DNA of 64,000 nucleotides from contig CAVPBI010000032.1 in the NCBI GenBank assembly GCA_963701735.1, positions 1 through 64,000 on the forward strand. The letters are read 5' to 3'. Positions 34,847-43,869 of this stretch are shown piece by piece. Position 1 is the stretch's first letter; each line of letters starts with the position of its first letter. The position numbers and the translations under genes are program-made. The notes under the pieces are model-generated. The model did not search any database and was not told the DNA's origin. It worked only from the letters and a program-made list of their open reading frames with translations. Origin of the DNA: CAWABB01 sp963701735 (GTDB lineage: Bacteria; Bacteroidota; Ignavibacteria; UBA10030; UBA6906).

Positions 34847-35607
34847 GATCACGGCCATCCTCGTGGCCGCACTGGCCGTCTCCCCTCATCTGCGTGCCCA
34901 GGGGTCCGCCGGAACCGGAGGCGGCGTGGAACCGCGGACCATTGTCGACAAGCCTACGGCAGGCATCCTCCGCTCAGGGGCCCTCGCGCTCGACGTCGAC
35001 CTCTTCGAGCATGGTGGTCTCCTCGGCGGGCTGTCAATCGGATTTCTGGATCGCGTGCTGATCGGAGTGTCGTACGGAGGGTCGGGCCTGGTTGGCGGTG
35101 ACTCGCCGACAATGAACGACGTGCCGGGGATGCAGCTCAAGGTGCGCGTGCTTGACGAATCGAGGACGGTCCCCGCGGTTGCTCTTGGATTCGATTCCCA
35201 GGGACGCGGCGAGTACGACCCCTCACAGGATCGATACACGTTCAAGTCGCCCGGCGTGTACGCCGTTGTCAGCAAGAACTCGGATTTCCTCGGATACCTC
35301 ACCCTGCATGCCGGCGGCAACTACAGTCTTGAAAAGGGGGATGGCGACGACGATCTGAACGCATACGTTGGTGCCGAGAAGACGATCGGCGGAGCGCTGT
35401 CGTTGACGGCGGAGTACGATTTCGCATTTAACGACAACGACCACGACGCAAGAGGGAAAGGGCCGCGGGTATCTCAACGCGGCACTCCGGTGGTCGATCG
35501 GAAGCGGGCTCACGCTCAGCGTTGTTCTCCAGGACCTCCTCCAGAATGGAGGGAACAACGTCTTCGCCCTGCGGTCCCTCCGCCTGGAATACGTCACCCA
35601 ACTCTGA
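34836..35607 (+). CDS. Exported beta-barrel-like protein (apparent frameshift)
   Basis: A small outer-membrane protein of unknown function. It has a signal peptide (MKRRITAILVAALAVSPHLRAQ), a segment PTAGILRSGALALDVDLFE, then alternating strands such as VLIGVSYGGSGLVG and LGYLTLHAGGNYSLEKGD. After DNDHDARGKG the reading frame breaks at about 35461: dropping one G from the GGGCC run gives GKGRGYLNAALRWSIGSGL and NVFALRSLRLEYVTQL, a typical barrel end, about 256 residues in all. The gene overlaps the amidohydrolase by 11 bases. Confidence 0.65.
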
Positions 35608-35827
35608 CTGTCCTCTATTTCTACACGGTCCTGCCGCTATCCGTCTATTCTGCTGCACAGCACCCGGTTATCCCCGTCCCCGTCATTACCGGATTTCAGG
35701 GAAGAAACCGCATTTGTGGCCCCATTTTCAAGCATTTGGCATTCGTTCCCCCGGGCTCCGGTGGCACCAGATTTGAACGTTCCTGACTGAGAAAGCTATC
35801 GCTCTGGAGGAATAAGGAGGGCTGATC

Positions 35828-36749
35828 ATGAAGACGTCACCGACATTTGGCCTGATCGCAGCGATTGCTATGTCGCTGGTCATCGCCGGGTGCTACACGC
35901 AGTTCGAGAGCACCCAGGAGGATCAGCCTCCTGACGACATCACCTACTCCGAATCCGACTCGCTGGAGGGCGGCACTGCCTTGACAGAGGGGTATGACGA
36001 CGCCCGCTACCGGTTTTACGTGAACGCAGGATATCCTTACTGGTCGACCGGCTTCAGCATCGGGTTCTGGGATCCATACCCGTTTGACCCCTGGTACTAT
36101 GGTCCGCCGGCATACTGGTATCCGTACGGCGCCTACTATTCTCCTGGCTGGTACTATCCCCCGGCGGCGTACTATCCCCCGGGATACTGGTACGGACCGC
36201 CGGCGACAGCGTATCCTGGTGGGTATGCCGGGTACACGAACAGGACATTCGGAGCGACGCGCGGGTACGGTTCGATGCGGACAGGCGCCGGCGCATATCG
36301 CACCTCGTCTTCCAGCGTGGGCGTGAGATCCGGGTCCACCGTGGGACTTCGTCCTGCGGCCACGAGGCCCGGTCGCACAACGGCGCAGCCGGCGGTGGAT
36401 GGGCGGAAGACCACGAGGCAGGGAAGCGCGGATCGGCCAGCGTCGTCATCGCCCGCAGTGCGGCAAGGCAACACCGGGAAACGGAGCCCATCGCCCCAGG
36501 TTCGGCCCACGCCCGAGCAAGGGAAGAGGGAGAGTTCCGGGACGCGCCAATCGGCCACCCCGCAGCGTGCGCCCGAGACGGAAGTCGGGAGATAGTTCCG
36601 TGAGACCGCGTTCCAATGACTCGGGCGGTTCGCGTTCATACTCTCCGCCACCATCGTCGGCTCCGGCGTATCGACCTTCGGCGCCATCGCCCGGCAGCGG
36701 CTCGTCGAGTGGAGGATCAAGTGCCCCGCGGTCCGGCGGACGCCACTGA
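35828..36749 (+). CDS. Tyr/Pro/Gly-rich lipoprotein (probable frameshift in tail)
   Basis: The N terminus is a lipoprotein signal peptide with lipobox VIAGC at residues 18-22. A short acidic region follows, then about 70 residues made of Tyr, Pro, Gly and Trp (PYWSTGFSIGFWDPYPF, YYPPAAYYPPGYWYGPP), then a Ser/Arg/Pro/Gly tail. The first frame stops at 36595, but the next frame continues in the same composition (SNDSGGSRSYSPPPSSAPAY) to 36749, so one base is probably extra near 36540-36590. It is preceded by AAGGAGG. The function is unknown; the aromatic-proline region suggests a surface adhesive or scaffold role, which is a guess. Confidence 0.6.
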
Positions 36750-36787
36750 CGGCTGACCTGAATCTGTTGACATCATCCGAGAAGACA

Positions 36788-38231
36788 ATGCGCGCATATA
36801 CTCTGCGTTTGTTGATGCCGTTGGGAATCGCCACGCTCCTGTTCAGTGGCGCTGCACTCTCGCAGTTTCCTGAAGATGCCCTCCGGCTCTCGATGCCGGG
36901 GATTGGCGTCGGTACGCGAGCTCTCGGCATGGGGACCGCATACACGGGCGTGGCAAGCGACTACAGCGCGATCTACTGGAATCCCGCCGGTCTGGCCCAG
37001 CTGAAGTACGGTGAGTTCATGGGCGCGTTCACGTTCCCGAGCGTGACCGACGAAGGCACGTTCTTCGGCACCACGACGTCCACCACGGCCAGCGGAGCAC
37101 ATCTCGGCGCGCTCGGGTTTGCCGCGCCGTTTCCGGTAAAGCGCGGAAGCTTCGTTGTGGCGCTTGGCTTCCACCGGGACAACTCATTCGTGAACGGCCT
37201 CGGGTATGAGGGATTCAACCCCTCGTACAGCTACATCCAGAACTCTGCGCCCGACGGGCAGCCGTACGGGTATGATCTCACCGACAATCTGGCGTATCAA
37301 CTGTACCTGGCCGACCTGGATACGGTGAACGGGGTGTTCATCAGCCCGATCCGCGACAGGGTGACGCAGCTCGCGCAGGTGTCGGAGTCCGGGGGCATCG
37401 ACGCGTGGTCGATCGCGGGGGCGATGGATCTGGCCTACAATTTCGCTTTCGGGGTCACCCTGACCTACCATACCGGCTCATACACGTACGACCGGCGGTA
37501 CACCGAGGAGGATAGGGATCGGATCTACGAGGACTACCCGTACGATTTCGGGATGCTGATGGTCGACGAGTTCATCGAGGACGATATTTCCGGGTTCTCG
37601 GCGCGCTTCGGGGTGCACTACCGGGGCGATTTCCTCCGTTTCGGGCTGGTGGCGACGACGCCCACGTGGTATTCGGTCAAAGAAACGTTCGGCGTCTCCA
37701 ATGCCAGCACGACGTTCGACGACGGCTCATCGGAGCCGGCGAACTCGCGGTTCGCCACCCGGTACTACACCGAATACGACGTCACGACACCCTGGGTGTT
37801 CAGCGGCGGCCTCGCATTGTCCTTCGGCGACCTGCTGGTCCTGTCGGGGAGTGCGGACATGCGCGATTACTCGACGATGAAGTTCAGCAACGCGACACCG
37901 GAGGTGGAGGGGCTCAACGAATGATATTCGGACGACCTTCCGTACGACGGTCAACCTCCGGGCCGGCGCAGAGTTGATGATCCCACTGACGACCATTCGT
38001 CTGCGCGCCGGCGCGATGCTGCTCCCCTCGCCGTACAAGGATGATCCCGACTACTACGACAGGAAGTATATCACCGGCGGCATCGGCATCCTCTTCGGAG
38101 GAAACGTCATGCTCGAAGCCGCGTACGCCTACGGCTGGTGGGACTCCATTCGCGCGAACGATGTCGCGAGCAGCGTCTACGAACACGTGACCTCCCAGAC
38201 CGCCATGCTCGGACTCTCGTACCGGTTCTGA
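36788..38231 (+). CDS. PorV/FadL-like (UPF0164) outer-membrane protein (apparent frameshift)
   Basis: A transport-type barrel of about 480 residues. After a signal peptide ending GAALSQ, GIGVGTRALGMGTAYTGVA and SDYSAIYWNPAGLAQL are the shared PorV/PorQ/FadL N-terminal signature. Strands follow to VEGLNE, where the frame stops at 37924; dropping one base near 37918-37923 continues with DIRTTFRTTVNLRAGAEL, then KYITGGIGILFGGNVMLE, and ends TAMLGLSYRF with a terminal aromatic residue. PorV proteins shuttle T9SS cargo such as the propeller protein at 559-1454, but a FadL-like lipid carrier is equally possible. Confidence 0.8.
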
Positions 38232-38239
38232 TCCCGCGG

Positions 38240-38268
38240 TTGAATCACCGCCGGTGTTTGGCTATATT
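38240..38268 (+). promoter_or_regulatory. Predicted promoter of the S45 acylase gene
   Basis: TTGAAT (38240-38245) and TATATT (38263-38268) are 17 bases apart. Transcription would begin near 38275, inside the palindrome that follows. Confidence 0.65.
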
Positions 38269-38270
38269 AG

Positions 38271-38293
38271 GGTCCATCAGAGCATGATGGACC
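38271..38293 (+). promoter_or_regulatory. Perfect 9-bp inverted repeat at the transcription start
   Basis: GGTCCATCA (38271-38279) and TGATGGACC (38285-38293) are perfect inverse complements around the 5-base loop GAGCA. It covers the predicted start point, so it is either an operator for a dimeric repressor or a 5' hairpin that stabilises the mRNA. Confidence 0.5.
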
Positions 38294-38325
38294 CCACGTG
38301 TTTCTAGCCCCTGGAGCATAACCCC

Positions 38326-40737
38326 GTGAAGCCGCGAACGCGCACAGTGATCGGCGTGACGGGCGTTCTGCTGGTGCTCGCCGTCGTCGCCTTCTTCTTC
38401 TTCCGCCACCAGGTACGCAAATCGTTCCCGCTTACTGAAGGAACGGTGCAGGTCAGCGGGCTGACGGCTCCGGTGGACGTGTATCGGGACGAGTACGGCG
38501 TCCCTCTTGTCGCTGCCGGCACGGAGCACGACCTGATGTTCGCGATCGGATACGTGCACGCGCAGGACCGGCTCTGGCAGATGGATCTCGCGCGGCATGC
38601 GGGCGAAGGCCGGCTGTCGGAACTGTTCGGCACGGAGACGGTTCCCTTCGATCGCCTCTTCCGCGTCGTCGGTCTTCGGCGGACCGCCGACAGCATGTGT
38701 GCGCACCTCGACGGGCCGACGATGGAGCAACTGGGCTGGTATGCCGAGGGAGTCAACGCATTCATCGAATCCAACCGCGGCCGGTTTCCGGTCGAGTTTG
38801 ACCTCCTCGGGCACGACCCGGAGCCGTGGGAGCCCGTGCACAGCCTGCTGGTAGCCCGACTGATTGCATGGGAGCTGAATCTCTCCTGGTGGACCGACAT
38901 CACGCTCGGCGCGATCGCGGAGCGCGTCGGTCTTCTGAAAGCGGTAGATATCGTCCCTTCGTATCCCCCCGACATCGCGCCCACCATGCCAGAGGCCGCC
39001 TGGAGAAAACAGATACCGCTGGCGTCAGGCTTCGTGCGGGTAGGAAACGCATATGCTCAGGCGTTCGGCCGTGTCTCCATCGGCGGGGGCAGCAATGCGT
39101 GGGCGGTCTCATCGCGGCGCTCGGCGACAGGCTCTGCGCTGCTCGCCAACGATGCCCATTTGCAGCTATCCGTCCCCTCGATGTGGTACGAAATGATCCT
39201 CAGCGGCGGGGGCTACGACGTCCGGGGGATGTCCATCCCGGGGGCCCCGGGCATCGTCGCCGGCAGAAACGGACGGATTGCGTGGGGCCTGACAAACCTG
39301 ATGGCGGATGAGGCGGACTTCTACGTCGAACGCCTCGATTCGGCGTCAGGGACAACGTATGCATACGACGGGCAGTGGCGGCCGCTGGTATCGTGGGAGG
39401 AAGAGATCCGTGTCCGTGGGGACACGACCGTGAGCATCGTGGTGCGCGCGACCCATCACGGGCCGATCGTGTCCGACGTCCAGACCAGCCTCCAGCAGAC
39501 GAGAACCCCGTTTACGATCAGCATGCGGTGGACCGGCTACGAGCTGAACGATCCCATCGGCACGATACTTGCGCTCAACCGGGCGCGGACCTGGGAAGAG
39601 TTTAACGCGGCGCTCGACGGCTTCACGGTCCCGGGGCAGAACATGGTCTACGCCGATGTTGAAGGTTTTGTCGGCTACAGATCCGCGGCGAAGCTCCCGA
39701 TCAGGAGCAACGCCGGCGGCCTGCTTCCGCTCCCCGGCTGGGATCCCGCCTCGGAGTGGAAAGGGTTCGTCCCGGCAGCGCGGCTTCCGCGGATGCTGAA
39801 TCCTGAGGAAGGGTTCGTGGCGTCGGCGAACAACAAGGTGGTTGGCAACTCGTACCCGTATCCGATGGGCGATCTCTGGGAGCCTCCCGCCCGCATCCAG
39901 CGGCTACGGGAGCTTCTGGCCGAACGCCCCGAAGCCGTCACCGTGGCCGACTGCGAGCGCTGGCAGAATGACCGGGTCTCGCCCTTTGCAATGCAGCTCG
40001 TGCCGTATGTCCTGCAGGTGTGCGCCGACTCCTCGTTCAGCCTGCCGGAGAGGGAAAGGATTGTCGAGTACCTGCGCAGCTGGAACTTCTCGTTCGATCG
40101 CGACGATATTCCCAGCACGATCTTCCATCCGTGGCTCGTCCGCTTCATGCGGGACACATTCCGCGACGAGATGGGGGACAGCCTGTATCACGACTACGTA
40201 CTCCTGGTGAACATCCCGCTGCGCGTGATCGCCCGTCTGGTGAGCGACGGGAATTCCCCCTGGTTCGATGACGTGACCACGGACGCTGTGGAGTCGCGCG
40301 ACGATATCATCCGGAAGAGCCTGCGTGAGGCCGTCGCGGAGGTGCGCGAGCGGTTGGGCGACGATCCCCGTCTCTGGCGGTGGGGTTCGCTGCATACGGT
40401 GGAGCTCAGGCACCCGTTCGGCATCCGCCCGCCGCTGAACGCCATCTTCAATGTCGGCCCATTCCCGTTCGGCGGTGGCTCGACGGCGCTCATGAGCGGA
40501 GAGTACAGTTTCAACACGCCGTACACGGTGTCGGTTGGTCCTTCGTACCGGCAGATCTTCAATCTCGGCGATCCCTCGAGCGCGCGCGTAGTCTTGCCTC
40601 CCGGGCAGTCGGGCCACGCATTCCATCCCCAGTATGACGATCAGGCCCAGCTCTGGCTGAACGGCGGCTATCGCACCGCGATGTCCGATCCGCGGGCTGG
40701 TCGGTGGAACCGCATGACGCTGGAACCGGCGCGGTGA
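38326..40737 (+). CDS. Penicillin acylase family (S45) N-terminal nucleophile hydrolase
   Basis: An 803-residue exported, membrane-tethered Ntn-hydrolase. Residues about 5-26 form a membrane anchor. The alpha chain shows DEYGVPLVAAGTEHDLMFAI and GYVHAQDRLWQMDLARH with GEGRLSELFG. The beta chain should begin at Ser256 in GGGSNAWAVS after self-cleavage. NDAHLQLSVPSMWYEM and GAPGIVAGRNGRIAWGLTN are typical. The family hydrolyses acyl amides, including beta-lactams and homoserine lactone signals. The natural substrate is unknown. The start is GTG. Its stop overlaps the sirtuin start by 4 bases. Confidence 0.92.
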   Translation: MKPRTRTVIGVTGVLLVLAVVAFFFFRHQVRKSFPLTEGTVQVSGLTAPVDVYRDEYGVPLVAAGTEHDLMFAIGYVHAQDRLWQMDLARHAGEGRLSELFGTETVPFDRLFRVVGLRRTADSMCAHLDGPTMEQLGWYAEGVNAFIESNRGRFPVEFDLLGHDPEPWEPVHSLLVARLIAWELNLSWWTDITLGAIAERVGLLKAVDIVPSYPPDIAPTMPEAAWRKQIPLASGFVRVGNAYAQAFGRVSIGGGSNAWAVSSRRSATGSALLANDAHLQLSVPSMWYEMILSGGGYDVRGMSIPGAPGIVAGRNGRIAWGLTNLMADEADFYVERLDSASGTTYAYDGQWRPLVSWEEEIRVRGDTTVSIVVRATHHGPIVSDVQTSLQQTRTPFTISMRWTGYELNDPIGTILALNRARTWEEFNAALDGFTVPGQNMVYADVEGFVGYRSAAKLPIRSNAGGLLPLPGWDPASEWKGFVPAARLPRMLNPEEGFVASANNKVVGNSYPYPMGDLWEPPARIQRLRELLAERPEAVTVADCERWQNDRVSPFAMQLVPYVLQVCADSSFSLPERERIVEYLRSWNFSFDRDDIPSTIFHPWLVRFMRDTFRDEMGDSLYHDYVLLVNIPLRVIARLVSDGNSPWFDDVTTDAVESRDDIIRKSLREAVAEVRERLGDDPRLWRWGSLHTVELRHPFGIRPPLNAIFNVGPFPFGGGSTALMSGEYSFNTPYTVSVGPSYRQIFNLGDPSSARVVLPPGQSGHAFHPQYDDQAQLWLNGGYRTAMSDPRAGRWNRMTLEPAR

Positions 40738-41519
40738 GCTCCCTTGATATTCCCCGGCGGCTGCTGGAGCGGCTTGGAGCGGCGGAATCGGTGGTGGTGT
40801 TCACAGGCGCAGGGATGTCGGCGGAGAGCGGGGTCCCGACCTTCAGGGGTGCGGAGGGCATCTGGTCCAGGTTCAAGCCCGAAGAACTGGCGACGATGAG
40901 CGCCTTCCTGCGAAACCCGCAGCTGGTGTGGGACTGGTACACACACCGCCGGACCATCATCGCGACGGTACAGCCCAATGCGGGGCATCGGGCGGTGGTC
41001 GATCTTGAAAAGCTGGTCCCGCGCGTGGCGGTCGTCACGCAGAACATCGACAACCTGCATCGCCGTGCGGGGAGCACCGTCGTGCACGAACTGCATGGCA
41101 ACATTGAGAGGAACTACTGCGTGAAGTGCGGTACGCCGCACGACATGGGCTCAGGGACGGCGTCACCAGAGGTCCCCCGATGCGCGGTATGCGGCGGCCT
41201 GGTTCGCCCCGACGTGGTCTGGTTTGGCGAGATGTTGCCTGAGGAGGAATGGGATGCCGCGGTGCGTGCGGCAAGCGGAGCGGATGTGTGCATCTCGGTG
41301 GGGACCTCGGGCGTCGTCTATCCGGCTGCGTCGATCCCGGCGATCGCGCGGAAGGCGGGGGCACTCCACGCCGACGTGAACCCGGAGCCAGGGCCGCTCT
41401 CGGAGGCGGCCGATGTGTTCATCAAAGGATTGGCGGGGGCAGTGTTGCCGGTTCTCGTGCAGCAACTCGAGAAGCTTCGCTCCCGCCCGGACATCGCAGC
41501 ACCAGGGGAAGGAGATTGA
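40734..41519 (+). CDS. cobB: NAD-dependent protein deacylase (sirtuin, class III)
   Basis: Removes acyl groups from protein lysines using NAD. The 261-residue protein shows FTGAGMSAESGVPTFRG, TQNIDNLHRRAG, the catalytic His in HELHG, and a zinc ribbon, CVKCG with CAVCGG. WYTHRR gives the Tyr-x-x-Arg pair that in SIRT5 and E. coli CobB binds succinyl or malonyl groups, so desuccinylase activity is likely. I chose the GTG at 40734, which overlaps the upstream stop; another GTG is at 40704. The next gene is pyk, 4 bases later. Confidence 0.92.
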   Translation: MSSLDIPRRLLERLGAAESVVVFTGAGMSAESGVPTFRGAEGIWSRFKPEELATMSAFLRNPQLVWDWYTHRRTIIATVQPNAGHRAVVDLEKLVPRVAVVTQNIDNLHRRAGSTVVHELHGNIERNYCVKCGTPHDMGSGTASPEVPRCAVCGGLVRPDVVWFGEMLPEEEWDAAVRAASGADVCISVGTSGVVYPAASIPAIARKAGALHADVNPEPGPLSEAADVFIKGLAGAVLPVLVQQLEKLRSRPDIAAPGEGD

Positions 41520-41523
41520 GCTC

Positions 41524-42955
41524 ATGGAGGCACGAGCGCGGATTCTCGCGACCATCGGTCCGGCCAGCAACTCGCGGGAGCTGCTCGCGCGACTCGCAGG
41601 GGCGGGGCTGGATGTGGCCCGACTCAACCTGTCGCACGGAACGCACGACGACCATCGCCTGAGCATCTCGCATGTGCGCGCGGCCGCACAGGATGTGGGA
41701 CGCCCCATTGCGATCCTGATGGATCTGCAGGGGCCGAAGATCCGGATCGGCACGTTCGCGACGCCGAGCGTCGACCTGAAAGCAGGGGCGACGTTTACGG
41801 TGACGACCGAGGTCGTCCCGGGTACCGCTGAGACGGTATCCACCACCTACGCGGGCCTGCCCGGCGACGTGAAGGTCGGGGATCCGCTCCTGCTCGATGA
41901 CGGGAAGATCCGCCTGGAAGTGCAGCGTGTGACGGGAAGAGACGTCATCTGCCGGGTCGTCGTCGGCGGACCGCTGAGCGCCCGGAAAGGAATCAATATC
42001 CCGGGGTCATCGGTCAGTGTCCCGAGTCTGACAGAGAAAGACCTGGAGGATCTTGCCTTCGGGATCAAGGAAGGCGTGGACGCGCTGGCGCTGTCGTTTG
42101 TCAGGAGCGCGGAAGACGTCCGGGTGCTCCGGGCGGCCATGGGGCGGCTGGTGCCGGAGGAGCGGCGGCTTCCGGTGGTGGCGAAGATCGAGAAGCCGCA
42201 GGCGATCGCGGACATCGATGCTATCATCGAAGAGGCCGACGGCATCATGGTCGCGCGCGGAGACCTGGGCGTGGAGCTCCCGCCCGAGGAGGTTCCGGCC
42301 CACCAGAAGATGATCATCCGGAAATGCCTCGCCGCCGGCCGGCCTGTCATCGTAGCGACGCAGATGCTGGAGTCGATGATCGGGAATCCGGTCCCGACCA
42401 GGGCGGAGACGAGCGATGTCGCGAACGCGGTCATGGATGGGGCTGATGCGGTGATGTTGAGCGGGGAGACCTCGGTTGGCAAGTACCCCGTGGAGTCGGT
42501 CGCGATGATGAACCGGATCATCCTTCAGGTGGAAAACCGTGGGCTGGCGGCTGGGAAGCTCTGGGAGAGGATGCCGGCGAAGGCGGACCGGTGGCAGGAC
42601 GCGCTCGGCCGTGCCGCGTGCGTGATCGCGGAGCAGACGCGGGCTGCAGCCATCATCGCGGTGACGCACACCGGCAGCACGGCCAGGATCGTGGCGCGCT
42701 ACAGGCCTGAGACGCCCGTGATTGCGGTGACGGACATGGAAGAGACGCTCAGGCGGCTGAGCTTTGTATGGGGTGTGAGGGGAATTGTCATGGGGCCCGG
42801 GGAAAGAACCGTGGACCTGATCGTCAGGGCAATACGGGAAAAACTTCGTGCAGAAGGGCATCCTGCGCGCCGGCGCGCCCGTGGTCATTCTGGGCGGCGT
42901 GCCCTTGTTCAGCGGGGGATCAACGAATTCCATCCGCATTGAGCGGCTGGCGTAA
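41524..42955 (+). CDS. pyk: Pyruvate kinase (apparent frameshift near the C terminus)
   Basis: Makes pyruvate and ATP from PEP and ADP. ARILATIGPASNSRELLARL, VARLNLSHG, LMDLQGPKIRIG, MVARGDLGVELPPEEVP, ATQMLESMIGNPVPTRAE and VMLSGETSVGKYPVESVAMM are all present. The frame as read ends at 42942 with an unrelated sequence. Removing one A from the run of five at 42839-42843 gives NFVQKGILRAGAPVVILGGV and ends TNSIRIERLA at 42955, the normal C-terminal strand, about 476 residues. This makes an assembly indel likely. Confidence 0.93.
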
Positions 42956-42976
42956 CCCGGAGCCGGAGGGGGAGCC

Positions 42977-43309
42977 TCAGTGCCGCGTTGGCTCCGGGGG
43001 TACCTCATCGATCTCGAACACCCGGTCGAGCATCGAGATCTTCAGAAGGCTCAGGACCTTCTTGTGCACGTGGAGGAGACGGACCGATCCTCCGTGCTCC
43101 TTCATCTTGCGGTCCGCGATGAGCAGCGCGCTGAGTCCGCTGCTGTCGCAGAACTCCACTTCCGCCAGGTCGATCGTCAGCGTCTCGACCTTCGGCTTGC
43201 ACAGCAGAAGGAACTCACCCTTCAGTTCGGCGGCGATCGTTGAATCGAGCTTTCGCTCGTGCAGGATCAGCGTGACGCCGTTGCCGTTTTTGTGCACGTC
43301 GAACTTCAT
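42977..43309 (-). CDS. STAS-domain anti-sigma-factor antagonist
   Basis: A 110-residue SpoIIAA-like protein. It opens MKFDVHKNGNGVTLILHERK, and the switch site is DSSGLSALLIADRKM, where the serine in DSSGL is the usual phosphorylation target. Such proteins bind an anti-sigma kinase when unphosphorylated. No kinase or sigma factor of that type lies beside it, so the partner is elsewhere. The ATG at 43309 follows GGAGG. It is the last gene of a minus-strand run starting at 48903. Confidence 0.88.
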   Translation of the reverse strand: MKFDVHKNGNGVTLILHERKLDSTIAAELKGEFLLLCKPKVETLTIDLAEVEFCDSSGLSALLIADRKMKEHGGSVRLLHVHKKVLSLLKISMLDRVFEIDEVPPEPTRH

Positions 43310-43323
43310 TCCCTGAATCCTCC

Positions 43324-43863
43324 TCAGAACGTGCGCAGGAACTCTGCGAGTCTGTGATAGGCTCGCTCGCGTCCGATGCCGGGCTTGCGCTTGATGATGA
43401 AGTTGTAGAAGTGCTCGGCGCCCGCGCGGTCGTAACCCACCCGCATCCGTGCTCCGCTCACCCTGCAAATATAGCCCGAGGGCATCACGAAGTCAAGGTT
43501 GAGATCGATCGCAAGATCGTACTGTCGCGCCGTAACCGCAGCGACTATATCCTTGCGGGGCAGAAAGAGAGATGTCAGGTCGCGGGCCGGCACACGAATA
43601 ACCTGACTGCGGGGCAGCAATCGTCCAATATCGTACTGGTGCTCCGCGGCGATGACGGTGATGCGGTCCTGGGCAAAGCGCGTCTTCAGCGCGTCCGCAA
43701 GGTCCTGCAGCCGGGGCCCCGGTTCCCTGTCGAAGGGCAGGACGATGAGTGCCGAGCGCGCGGCGGTGAAGGCACCGCGGAAGGAGAGAACGGGATCGCG
43801 CACGGCGCGGAAATGATACCGTGCTGCGTGCGTCCCGAGCCAGCGTCTGAAGGAGTCAAGCAT
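43324..43863 (-). CDS. Half-size GT9-like protein (DUF6913-like)
   Basis: A 179-residue protein resembling only the N-terminal Rossmann domain of GT9 transferases: ALIVLPFDREPGPRLQDLAD, QYDLAIDLNLDFVMPSGYI and SGARMRVGYDRAG. The C-terminal donor-binding domain is absent, and both borders abut other genes by 6 and 14 bases, so this looks like a real short protein, not a truncated one. It fits what I recall of DUF6913 of Bacteroidota. Function unknown; loss of the donor domain argues against sugar transfer. Confidence 0.6.
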   Translation of the reverse strand: MLDSFRRWLGTHAARYHFRAVRDPVLSFRGAFTAARSALIVLPFDREPGPRLQDLADALKTRFAQDRITVIAAEHQYDIGRLLPRSQVIRVPARDLTSLFLPRKDIVAAVTARQYDLAIDLNLDFVMPSGYICRVSGARMRVGYDRAGAEHFYNFIIKRKPGIGRERAYHRLAEFLRTF

Positions 43864-43869
43864 GGCGCC

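Noticed and set aside
36399..36594. Separate basic gene overlapping the lipoprotein tail
   Set aside because: Before about 36540 this frame is a shadow. Only the part after 36595 is likely real, as the continuation of the lipoprotein.
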